Below, piece after piece: positions 47,347-58,139 of a stretch of DNA of 64,000 nucleotides (its first letter is position 1; the number at the start of each line of letters is the position of its first letter). The stretch is from Ashinkailepas kermadecensis (Eukaryota > Arthropoda > Thecostraca > Neolepadidae), in assembly GCA_034440615.1 (NCBI GenBank), contig JAOTOM010003863.1, forward strand, positions 127,856 through 191,855, read 5' to 3'. The translations under genes were made by a program, and so were the position numbers. Under the pieces are notes generated by a model, which was given only the letters and a program-made list of their open reading frames with translations, had not been told where the DNA came from and did not search any database.

Positions 47347-48885
47347 GTGTATGTGCCGCTTCGACGCATGCTGTGCGAAAACGGCTGGGCGGATTTCGCT
47401 CAAATTTTCACACGTGATTCGCCGGTACGGGGGACAGATTATGGCGGTGGTTTTGGGGTCGCGCATGTCACGTGAGCACGTGCCACATGCCGTCATCTGG
47501 AGTCATGTCGGCATCAGTTGCCAGGGCCACAGCAAATACCACAGATTGCACGAATATGAAACGTGCAAACACGCGCCCGATAGGGAACTGCGTGCTTTTG
47601 TGGTCGGCGGCCGGGTGCACCGTACCGTGCGACCGTCAGGCGCGTGCAACTGTTTTGAGTTGGACACCTCCGAGCTGAGAGCGGCGCGTACTAGAGCTAT
47701 CAAATTTGGTGGACGGATAGCCCGTCACATGGGCTATCCGGCAATGCACAATTTGTAGGGGTGGGCGAAGCGCAGCGCGTGCCATGCGTTCAAGATTCGC
47801 GCGACACCCGCACTCCTGTTTAACATGGGGCTGGGGCTCCTTCAGACGAAAAACGCGACTGCCACATATTGGCGCCCGGCTCGGCTCACATCGCAGCGAA
47901 CGAGGGATGTGTCACACCACGTGAAAGCCCACAGTTTTGGCTACCCCTTGGGAACAAGTTCGGTGCGATGGAGTCAATATGTTGCACGTGAGCGACGCCG
48001 ATATGATGTGAGAACGGGTTGCGCCGAAATCCTCTGTCGCCAGTTGGTTTAACGTGTGAAATGTGGATTTTTACGTCCGAATATGATTAATTTTAGTGCG
48101 CCGAATCGGCTCGGTTTGAACCGCATAGCTCGCAAACCAATGGACCGATCGACACCAAACCGACACCACGGTGTAGTCAAGACAATTTCCAAGCTCGGCA
48201 GTGCAAACATTTTTCCCGCACGTGGCACGTGGAGGAGGGGTGTAAAAGAAAGGCGTCCGTTTTCATCGTTTTTCACGATTGGGTCTGGTGCTGGAAAACG
48301 GATGAAAGTGACGGTACGCCGTTGCTTGCATTGCCCAGGTTCATGTACCGGCTACACTTTTCCCCATTGACTGTCGGCACCTGCCGTGTGCCAGGGGTCA
48401 GCCATCGCGACGAGAGTGACAAGTGTCGTAACCCGTAAAACAGGCTCTGCTTTCCACCCCATCAGCATCTCGGTCAGGCCACATTTTGGATACAAAGTGG
48501 TATGTACGCAAAGCCCAAACGGTTGTGATTTACACGATACTAACCGGCTCATTGCATCGATGAATCGGTGGGTTTCCTGGAGCGAACTTCATCGGTTGAA
48601 AATTATACAGGTCGCACGTGCTACCACGCCAGCCAATCCACCGTGGGAAGGATTTTATATAAGTGAATATAACTTATGGTGTGTGCAGGGCAGTACAGCT
48701 GTGTTATTGCGTGTATGGAAATGAAGTTAGGAAATGGCAGGGTTAGGTCAGATCAAATCAGGGCTGCTTTGGTGAGGCCATGCCAGGCTAGGGTAGGCAT
48801 GGGTGGAGAATGCGGTATGGCAGGTATGGCAATGGCCACACCAACTTCAAAGTTGGTGTGGCATTGCCACACCAACTTTCCGTGA
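47347..48885. mobile_element. Dispersed element Y, copy 1 (longest)
   Basis: From about 48430 to 48790 it is homologous to 52985-53400 (ccccatcagcatctcKgtca, ccaccgtgggaaggattttat, gtgttattgcgtgtatggaaa). It passes into a GGTTAGGTCAGATCAAATC tail. A hairpin with arms CCACACCAACTT lies at about 48828-48870. Upstream, the 137-aa frame at 47345-47758 has no recognised domain. Class is unknown. Confidence 0.5.
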
Positions 48886-48944
48886 CAATATTTTTAAAGG
48901 CAATTCAAATAATTTTACCAGTTAAAATTTAAACTGTGGTCCGG

Positions 48945-49700
48945 ACAGGGACGTATCCAAGGATTTTTTTTCCAAGGAGGTGGCCCGGATAACCCCCACG
49001 ATTTTTAAGCTCCCGGATTTATACAACTTTGTTTCGAAAGAGGCTCGTTTACACCTTAGTAAAACCACACTTTTATCCTCTGTGGCCCCGGACTGTCGGA
49101 CCCCCTCCACAAATTGTAAGTAAGTATGGCACTGTTATAGACCCAGAATGTAGACCACCTAAACATGCATCTAGATACATGATGTCTAAGCTTTCCTAGA
49201 ACACAAAACGGCGATCCAATATTCGGTAAGGCGCCAGTAAACACTTCCAAGAGGTCGTAGACTCTCGTAATGGCCTGTACGCATTCGTAAGGACGTGAAC
49301 GCCCATATGCGATCATAAGCGGCCGTAGACGTTCGTAAGGGCCTGTGGAAGTTCGCAAGGGCCCGTGGACGTTTGCAAGGGCCCGCAGACGGTTATAAGG
49401 GTCTGTAGACGTTCGGAAGGGTCCATAGACCTTCGTATGAGTTCATACACCTGTAAGGGCCCGTAAACTTCGTAAAGGCCGTATGCATTTGTAAGGGTCC
49501 GTAGGCGTTCATAAGGACCAGCAACCTAAGAGTTCCTAGACGTTCTCAGGAGCTCGACAACAGCCATAAAAAGTGTTGTTTGCCTTTCTGTCGCCGCCGT
49601 GACGATCCCGTAGAGGATTGCGCACGGGCCGCGCTAGGAGCCCGTCGGAACCCTAGGAGTGGACAACCGCCCTCGTTCCCTTGGCTACATCCTTGTGTCG
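48945..49700. repeat. Degenerate ~20-bp GTAGACGTTCGTAAGGGCCC array
   Basis: The left edge is ggacgtatccaaggatttt at 48952. Units GTAGACGTTCGTAAGGGCC recur at about 49255-49520. The right edge is ttcccttggctacatcc at about 49677. The design matches 34.1 and 38.3 kb: a variable short-unit array with a CCTTGGCTAC-type end. Confidence 0.6.
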
Positions 49701-50042
49701 TGACACCACATTTTGCTAACCAGGAGGCCACTGATGATGTCACAGGTCAGGTCAAGCACAGTATGCTGGAGTCTCATCAGGTGGACTATATATATATACT
49801 CGAAGTTACCAAATACGATGACGATGCTTTTACTAAATGATATTGAATGCCTCAAAAGCTTAACTGGGAACATTCTGAACACAATGCCACCACGCTGGAT
49901 CACGTGAGGAAATGTGAGGTAAAATGAGGTCATGTCCTGTGCGTGGAGCGTGATGCACTATTATGGTGTAGAATAACATCTACAGTAAGAAAGTACAGCT
50001 TCAATAATTATAAACATATATTTAAAATAAAAAAAAAAAATA

Positions 50043-50111
<69 letters not shown>

Positions 50112-52100
50112 TATCATCATCATCATCATATCATCATCATCATATCATCATCATCATATCATCATATATCATTGTTGGCTGATTAATTCACATTTCCATT
50201 CCTATATGACTGATGGATTCCATCGAATTAGTAGTTCCCAGAATGGCCATGGTCTATTGACATGACTTACAATAACCCAGATATCTTGCACAGATCATGT
50301 GTAACTGCAGCGCAAATGAACTCAACACCATCACCGACCATCCATGGATGACATAGTTTTTACATTATAAGAATCCCGTGATCGTCCAGGCACATGATTT
50401 CTGTGATATCATTTGACACCTAAGCTAGGCTCGCCGTGCCATCTAATTTTTACCACGATATATCTGAGTAACCAGAGTATGCCACGTTTTACATCTCTAG
50501 CTTTAATGGTTCCACTGTACTGGTGGAAAACAAAAAGGGGAATTGACACCTGTCATTCGCGGGTTAACACGTGCGCTGGAACGGGGGTGGGGGTCCGCTA
50601 CTTTCTCCGGTTCTTTGCAAATATCTCCAAAACCAAGAAACTTACTGAGGTGATTCTTCGTTTTCCTTCAGATGTGGACACAGCTGGACAGCTTTAAAAA
50701 ATGGTTAGATATTTTGCAGGTTTTTGACGTATAAAGTCAAACGCACCGGGCGAAATGGTGTGTGAAGAATAATGGCGAAGCGTGATAAGCGTATCCAAGC
50801 AACACCTATAAAACTAATGCCTCAACTATGTCAACTATGTTGGTCATGCCTAGCTGTACTATATTCCACACCAAACGTGCCCATCAGTTATGCCAATGAC
50901 GCCAAAACGTGCGAGAAATGGTAGTGTATGATAATTACCCTCATTATACCCCGAACGCATATGACGTCGGATCACGAAAATTTGAACACAAAAGTGTTCC
51001 ATACAGTTTTCAGTCACCCTGCAGAATTTCTGTTCCTAGCATTCATATGTAAGATCATATTCTGAGTGGTTTTCGCTTTTGTCCACCACCTATCCTTATT
51101 GAACATTTTGCAAACATCTCTTAGACTGATGCTGAATTTAGCTTGTGAGCTGCCTGTCTGCAGCACTCCTCAGAAATCATATGTGGCTCTGCAGGTTCAT
51201 CATATTGGTGTTTCCGCTTGCCAGATAAGTTTTTGCTGTGCTTTATTGCTCTTTCACACAGCTACTGATAAGCTATGAAGCTGAATGGAAAATTCCAACT
51301 CTCACAAAATGAATCACAGTTTGTGATATTGCAAATTCCTAAGTTTTATAGCTGCGTGCAACGTGTCCGCGAACTTTTTTTTATTTCGGGCGACCCATGG
51401 TGAATGCATTCCCACCGAGCAAATGCAAAATCATACCGTTTTATAAGCAGTTGGATAATAATAGGTCATTGGGCAGGCCACAGAGCCCACATTTGTATCT
51501 TCGAATTATGAGCAAAAATGCAGACGTCCCAACGGTGTTCATTTGTATTGCTCGTCCGTTCATCTCCGAAACTTATGGATGGTCACAATCCGTAATTTGT
51601 AGTATGCAGACATATTCACCTTTCGCCCCCCTCCATATCATGTTTTGCTTTCACTTCCACTCATTCACTCATTTGCTGGAGAACTAATTCAGTTGGTATT
51701 CTACTCTTGTGTTGAAGACAACATTTTTTTTTTTTTTTCAAGCGCAATAGCGATGAATGAAACGTTATGTTTCGTACAGCACATGACCAAAACCCCAATG
51801 CAGGAGTTGAGAGCCGCTCGTGTAACCAGCGACGACCTCTGGGAACGAATACGAGCTGTTTGAAACCTGCTGACTCCTATATATTGCAAGCGCCTGACGA
51901 ATTCTGTTCCCAGACGAATGCAAAAGGTGGTCGACAACGATGGCGGATGGTCACGATATTAGGCCGCAGGAGCAGCCATTCATTGTTCCAGTGTTGGAAG
52001 TATTGCTCTGCGTCCTGTGTGTGTGTCTTCATCTTTGTCTTTGTCAACGAAACAGTTCTGCATAGGCGTAATGCTCCCTCATGGTATCTTATGTAGTTTT
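49701..52100. other. No gene; AT and ATC microsatellites
   Basis: (AT)n at about 50046-50108 followed by (ATC)n-type repeats to about 50170. The rest is AT-rich unique intron with only short unrecognised open frames. Confidence 0.6.
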
Positions 52101-52115
52101 CGAGATACAAGACCA

Positions 52116-52271
52116 GGGGACGAGTGGTCTAGGGGTAAGATGCTCATCTCACAATCGAAAGATTGTGGGTTCGAGTCTCACCTGTCGCTACTCTTCGCCC
52201 GCGACCAATCGGCGTGAGAGATTGGCGACGCTATATGACTCAACGGTCGACGTGTCGCAAAAACCAATAAC
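52116..52271 (+). mobile_element. tRNA-derived SINE, family S1, with 15-bp target duplication
   Basis: A complete 156-bp element: GGGGACGAGTGGTCTAGGGG head, GGGTTCGAGTCTCACC B box, CAATCGGCGTGAGAGATTGG and CAACGGTCGACGTGTCGCAA tail. It is flanked by the identical direct repeat CGAGATACAAGACCA at 52101-52115 and 52272-52286. This defines the ends of the family. Confidence 0.96.
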
Positions 52272-52286
52272 CGAGATACAAGACCA

Positions 52287-52784
52287 TTTGACGTTGCTCA
52301 GCATATGGTACCATTGCTTTTACTGCGCACTGAACCTGAAAAATACAAAAATCACTCGAAGGTCTGAAAAGAGTGCATGAAAGGTCCAAAGTAACAGCGT
52401 GTCATCTATTAAGCTTTGCTGTTTTGGGGAACTGCAAACAAAATGCGTGGTAAATCCGGACTGTTTTGAAAGATGGGGGCACAACTTAGGAACATCCTGC
52501 CTTCATCACCGCCTCGGCCACACCAACCTTGAAAACGATTCTCCACCCATGAGGATAGGTTAGGTTAAGGACGATTATAAAAAGTAACCAAATGCCCATA
52601 TTAAGCAAAATAGAGCCACAAATCGTTCCGATATATTTATGGCATGGCCATTCTTCCGAGACAGAGTATATATCAAGAGCCATATTACGCACATGATTTG
52701 TAGTACATGCTTTATGTATCAGGCCCTCTACCAATATTGACAAAGTGTTTTAATCATCACCCAAACTCTGGTATCGGTCATATG
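52287..52784. other. No gene seen
   Basis: Intronic sequence with no recognised repeat or gene, apart from ggttaggttaag at about 52560. Confidence 0.4.
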
Positions 52785-53745
52785 TACATACTAACATAAC
52801 AAGCATGGTATGGATGGTAAGGCAAAAGGGCAGGGTAGATCAATTGAAAGGGCAGGGTAGGATCAAATGAGGTCTGCTTGGGTTAGGTCAGATCAGGTCA
52901 TATTAGGTGAGGTTTGGTTAGGTTTGGTTAGGTTAGGTTAGGTTAGGTTAGGTTACGTTAAGTTGGGTGAGTTCATCTAATTAATGCCGGCTCTGTTCGC
53001 ACCCCATCAGCATCTCTGTCATGCACTATTTTGGACGAAAAGTGGTAAGCGCGCATAGCCCCACCTCTTGTGATTCCTACGACACGTTTTGATTTTCGCC
53101 ATCGAAAATACTTTTCCTACAATCAAGGCTGCCCTGAAGCATTACCAAACATCATTTTTGGTCTTCTCATCCGGCTCATTTCCTCGATGGATCAGTGGAT
53201 TTGCTGGAGCTAACATCATCGGGCGCAAATTTTACGGTCGCACATGCTGTCACACCAGCCAAGCTACCGTGGGAAAGGTTTTATAGGTGAATATTACTTG
53301 TGGTTCAGACAGGGAAATTGCAGCTGTGTTAATGTGCACATGGAAAATAAGCTGGGAAAGAGCAGGGTAGGTTAGATCAAATAAGGTCTGCTTCGTACAG
53401 GTCAGGTCAGGTTATGTTAGGTTAAGGTAGGTTAGGTTATGTTTGGTTGGTTAGGTTTGGTTAGGTTTTGGTTAGGATTGGTTAGGTTAGGTTAGGTTTG
53501 GCTAGGTTTGGCTAGGTTTGGTTTAGTTTGGTTGGTTTGGTTAGATTTAGTTAGATTTGGTTAGGTTTGGTCAGGTTTGATTAAGTTTGGATAGTTTTTG
53601 TTAGGCTTGGTTAGGTTTGGTTAAGTTTCATTAGGTTTGGTTAGGTTAGGTTAGGTTAGGTTAGGTTAGGTTACGTTAAGTTGGGTTATGTTATGTTAGG
53701 TTGGGTTAGATTAGGTTTACCTAGGATTGGTTAGGCTAGGTTAGT
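52785..53745. repeat. Element Y copies with TTAGG/TTTGG arrays
   Basis: A first GGTTAGGTTAGG tract (about 52905-52970) is followed by an element-Y body (52985-53400) and a longer tract (53400-53745) mixing TTAGG, TTTGG and TTGGT units. Both tracts contain ggttaggttacgttaagttg, showing they are copies of one sequence. TTAGG is the usual arthropod telomeric motif, but these tracts are degenerate and internal. Confidence 0.8.
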
Positions 53746-53834
53746 GTAAATCATCAAATTTTGGGTTAACTCAGTTCAAATCGGAGCCTGGATCGATTTT
53801 GAACACACCAACATTATGAGGGGGTTGGTGTGCA

Positions 53835-54269
53835 TCTAGTGTCCAGGCATGGAGCCTGTACTTAGAAAAATATATAGATATGCTAGAAAGAGCGCAGCGC
53901 AAAGCCACTAGACTCATCAGTGGACTAGGTAACTTAGAATATGGGGAAGGACTTATGGCATTAGATATGTACTCACCCAAGTATAGGAGATTAAGGGGTG
54001 ATATGATTGAAATGCATAAAATCATTAAAGGGCTGGATCAGGTCAATCTGAATGATGCCCTTATATTTAAACTATCACATAGGGGTCATCAATTCATGTT
54101 AGACAAATCAAGGTGTAGGACAGTTAAGCGGCAGCAGGTCTTCAGTCAAAGGATTGTTGATCAGTGGAATAGTCTGCCTGCTAATGCTGCGGGGAGTCCC
54201 TCATTCAATGTATTTAAAAATAACGTGGTCAACTTTTTTAGGCTGCAAAATATTGTTTTTGAGTTCTAA
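53835..54269 (+). pseudogene. C-terminal fragment of a LINE reverse transcriptase
   Basis: SVQAWSLYLEKYIDMLERAQ, RKATRLISGLGNLEYGEGLM, YSPKYRRLRGDMIEMHKIIK and QRIVDQWNSLPANA are the standard C-terminal thumb/tail blocks of Jockey/CR1-type ORF2. The frame stays open to a stop at 54267-54269. The copy is 5'-truncated, and everything upstream including the active site is missing. It follows the TTAGG-type tract by about 90 bp. It differs from the I-type element at 11.6-16.6 kb. Confidence 0.88.
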
Positions 54270-56580
54270 GTAGTGGTGGATGGGGTGATATTTATGTTAA
54301 GTAGGTGTGCACTGTAAAGGCCCCTTTAATCAGGCATGGATGGAGTCTGAAAATTATTGGTAGGCACTCAAGCCACATGTGTTACATGGGATCGAGTGAA
54401 TAGGGTTGGATAGGTGAGGTAGATATAATTTAATGAGTGTGAGATGTTGGCGGATGGATTCTTTGGAATTAGGGATGTGGTGTTGGTTCGGGTGATGAGT
54501 GTCTTTTTGCCAGGGTTATGGTGTTTTCCCTTTACAGACTTAATTAACCTGGATGGACCCTTGTGGCCCTTATTAAGTCTGAACATGTAGGACTTTATGG
54601 GTACGTTCAACTCCCGGTCAGTTGTGCTATAGAACTGGAGTTTTCCGATCGGGAGGTGGGTTCAAGACCAATGCAACAAGCTAACGCTTAGCATTGGCGC
54701 TGACTCGGTAAAGCCTCCCCAGCAACAATTCGAACTAAGTGCATTATTGAACAAAAATGTCTTCCGCATCTGTGTGGGGACTGTCTGGAGTGGTGGCCAC
54801 GTGCACAAGACTAGGCGTGAGGCCAGCCCGCGTGGCCGGCGGTGTGTGGTTTCTATCCGCAGTCGTCGGCACCGCAGTGTGACGTCAGTCAGGTGTCACG
54901 TGGTCGAGTCGTCTCGCAGTGTGCGCGGCACCACTGCAGTGGTGCCGCGCACTGCACTGCCTGGTGTCTTCATGGAGTTGGTTGCGAGTCGATTGTCGGT
55001 CGGTTGGTCGGATTGGTGCTGGTGTTGCGCATACTGGTGACGTCACGCTCGTATTGTACAGAAGCTGGCTGGTTATTTCATTGCGAAGGTCACGGCTCAT
55101 GCAATGGATGTCACGGAGCTGATTTTGTGATGCTCCAGCCGATGCCACAGATGTTGAATGGAGACGCTGAGTTTGGCTACTAAGTGGGGTCAGTTGACTG
55201 TGACCCTGTCCCCGTCTGGTCGGCGGTACTGTGCCCATTGACCGGACTAGCCGCGGCACGCGCCGACCTCTCGCTTTCCCCTCTCAGCGTCGGTTTTTGT
55301 CGACCTGTCGTCTTGCTCCCCGGACGCCCGTCTCCATATTCCGTTCCGTTTGCGATTTACCGGAGGCGGACGGGGGCGGCTGTGATCTCTCCCGCTGATG
55401 ATCGCGTGCTCCGCATGTCACGCGCGGATGTTCTCGTGCCGTCGGGGAGTTGTGGCGACGTTGCCCTAATGATGTCATCACGTGACGCGGACACCTCTTG
55501 GCAGTCGCCTCGCTGGAATTGAGATTGCAAGTGCGTCCGTATCGATTGTGTTCATTGTGCGACCACTGCTGTCACTCGGCTGCATGTATTAGCTGTCTTA
55601 ATAGACGCTGGGGCGGTAGGAAATCTGGTCAGACACGTCTCTTTTCATCGCGGATGGTGGGCAGAAGTAATCTTTTATTCACCTTCACAAAGCTTATTTC
55701 CGGTGTGAAAAAAATGAAAATGAACATAAAAGAAAAAAGTGAACATAGCGCATTTTAGAATGTAATCGTGGTTGTTGTCTCAAGGTCCAGCCAGCCCCGC
55801 CAATGTGTGTGTCTGTGATGCTGCTTTTGTATTATTTCTAAGGTTGAGAACGTTCCTTGCGTGATGCTTGCGATGTCTTAGTGGCATGGCGTAGTTAAAA
55901 TCGTCCCGATGTAACTTTGGTCGTTTGAAAACGCTCGAGATGATCGATTTTGGAAGTCCAACTTCGATTTATGTGGAGTGGTTTGCCACGTAACCGCATC
56001 GAGCCCAAAATGCATGTCTACATGAAAGTTTCTACATGTCATGAAGACTATGTACAGCTAGTGCTAATCTTTTCCGAGATGGTAGCAAAATTCCCTCCCC
56101 CCCCCCCCTCCCCCAGTGCCGAGCTCAAGACAACAAATATTCAACTTGGCAAGTTGCAGCGAAATAACCACCTCGGCAGCACAGTCGGCTAATGCGTCTG
56201 TTTCGAGTGTCGGGAGCACTTGGCTGAAGTTTGACACCGGGCAAACTTCTCCTCGGCGAGCTCATTCTCAGGAGATGGCAGCAACTGAGCAGTGTTCACC
56301 GTGCCACGGGATTAACGCCGATCGACCAGGCGCCCGCGGCGTATGGTTCACGCGCATTATCGGCATTTAAGCAGATTCTTTGATCCGTGTCAGTGGAGCG
56401 GTCGTCTGTTCACCGGACACGAGAAGTCGGGGTAGTCCCGCCATGTGCGCAACGTGCTGTGACGCAGAATGCAGGAGAAAGCGTGTGAACAAGGCGGTTC
56501 CGTAAGGATACCCCAAAAAATATATGTCGTGTTTGTAGCGTGCGCGTGTGTGTGTGCAGCATAAAAACACTAAGCGTGGC
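54270..56580. other. No gene; long perfect palindrome within
   Basis: Contains a 32-bp perfect palindrome at 54921-54952 in a GC-rich stretch (54770-55520). The adjoining open frames have no recognised domain. A C run lies near 56095-56110. Intron 3 of EFR3 as seen here. Confidence 0.5.
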
Positions 56581-56760
56581 AGGAGTGTGCTGGTGTCGGT
56601 GGAGGCCACGCCGCCCTGACGGTCCCGCCTGCCACAGTTGGACGCTTGTGTGACGGTGCTGCGTGCCGCAGGAGTGTGCTGGTGTCGGTGGAGGCCACGC
56701 CGCCCTGACGGTCCCGCCTGCCACAGTTGGACGCTTGTGTGACGGTGCTGCGTGTCGCAG
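56581..56760. repeat. 89-bp tandem duplication carrying the exon 4 acceptor
   Basis: Two units (56581 and 56670) each start with AG then gagtgtgctggtgtcggtgg, and end at the AG preceding the next copy. The third copy is the true exon start at 56761. The spacing of the three AGs is exactly 89 bp. Confidence 0.93.
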
Positions 56761-56911
56761 GAGCGTGCTGGTGTCGGTGGAAGCGATGGACATCCTGGTG
56801 TCCACGTGTCCGACGCAGACGCTCAACCTGTTCGTGGAGAGCTTCCTGAAGACGGTGCAGCGGCTGCTGGAGTGCCAGGAGCCGCAGATGCAGGCGGTCG
56901 CCACACAGTCG
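56761..56911 (+). CDS. EFR3: EFR3 exon: SVLVSVEAMDILV... helical-repeat segment
   Basis: The first G completes the split Gly codon of the previous exon. The exon then encodes SVLVSVEAMDILVSTCPTQT, LNLFVESFLKTVQRLLECQE and PQMQAVATQS, matching the first ARM/HEAT-like helices of EFR3. The acceptor is tgtcgcag, ending at 56760. The donor is TCG|GTACGT, with GT at 56912. The exon is 151 nt and ends in phase 0. Two imperfect copies of the acceptor plus exon start lie immediately upstream, and an 18-bp tandem array starts about 120 bp downstream. The 5.6-kb intron that follows is mostly a 47-bp minisatellite. Confidence 0.93.
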
Positions 56912-57030
56912 GTACGTGCGCGCGTGACTGCCGAGGTGACGGCCGCCGGCCGCACTGGGCACACCAGCCTGACTGGGGTCACAGGGTCACTCCACGTGAC
57001 CGGTGTGGGGGGGGGGGGCGCTGGCCCGTC

Positions 57031-57405
57031 CGTGCTCGCTGCGGCCTCGGTCACTGCTGCTGCCTCGGTGACTGCTGCGGCCTCGGTCACTGCTGCTGCC
57101 TCGGTGACTGCTGCGGCCTCGGTCACTGCTGCGGCCTCGGTCACTGCTGCGGCCTCGGTCACTGCTGCGGCCTCGGTCACTGCTGCGGCCTCGGTCACTG
57201 CTGCGGCCTCGGTCACTGCTGCTGCCTCGGTCACTGCTGCGGCCTCGGTGACTGCTGCGGCCCGGTGACTGGGGCTGACGCTGCGGCCTAGTCCTGCCGC
57301 GGCCTCGGTCACTGCTGCGGCCTCGGTCACTGCTGCGGCCTCGGTCACTGCTGCTGCCTCGGTCACTGCTGCGGCCTCGGTCACTGCTGCTGCGCGTGCG
57401 CTGGT
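57031..57405. repeat. 18-bp minisatellite, about 20 units
   Basis: GCCTCGGTCACTGCTGCG repeats with an 18-bp period and a variant unit at about 57262-57300. It stays open in several frames (AAVTEA and SSDRGR hexapeptides on the minus strand, SVTAAA on the plus). Not considered coding. It begins about 120 bp after the EFR3 exon 4 donor. Confidence 0.93.
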
Positions 57406-58139
57406 CCATCGCTGATGTACTGCAGAGGGTGTCAGTGAATCTTCCCCATCCTGTTCCTTTTCCCGTGATTAAAGCCCGGTCAGTTTAACTTCAATATGAG
57501 GCTGCTAAGTACCTCTCGAATGTGTTCCACGCCACGACACTTTCAAAACAGGCGTGAGTAGTTTGTTGGTGTTTAGCTGCGTTTGACTTCCCAATATGTC
57601 GATGTATGTTTAAGGTCTATGCTAATCACGTCATCAAATAGACGATAAGAACTATGAGCATAATATTGTGTTTCCACTGTCTCTCACTGTGTGATTTCGA
57701 ACAGCCGGCCATTTAAATCTGAAGGCGACAGACATGTGAATGTCGAGGGATGGAGCACTATAGTCATTCGCAGTAATAACCGGGTGAAGTTACCTTTTGT
57801 GTTGTGCCTGAGCATGCCACCGTGAATGGCAACAAACGGACCGGGGCAGACAGGTGACAGGCCAACAGCATTCACAACACGTCTCCGGCCATTCAATCGT
57901 GCGGTAGAAGCAGCAATATGGAAACAAGTTTTATTTGCATTTTTGCACGCAACATGTGCAAGATGAAACGGCATGTGGCGCACAATCCCCAAATTGGGAT
58001 GCAATGACCACATGATTACATCAGCACATATATAGGTGTTCACAAGGTGAAGGATCACTCAACAACCAACATTTCACTACCCTCTCGGTCGATAGTTCTA
58101 AATTACCAAAGTACTCACTGGGGTAGCTCCAAATTACCA
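57406..58139. other. No gene seen
   Basis: Unique-looking intron 4 sequence. A 124-aa minus-strand open frame has no recognised feature. Confidence 0.45.

Noticed and set aside
47345..47758. 137-aa open frame as a transposon protein
   Set aside because: It lies in a repeat but has no catalytic motif or known domain that I can see.
52785..53745. True telomere end
   Set aside because: The tracts are degenerate, mixed with TTTGG, internal and followed by a LINE fragment and further EFR3 exons.
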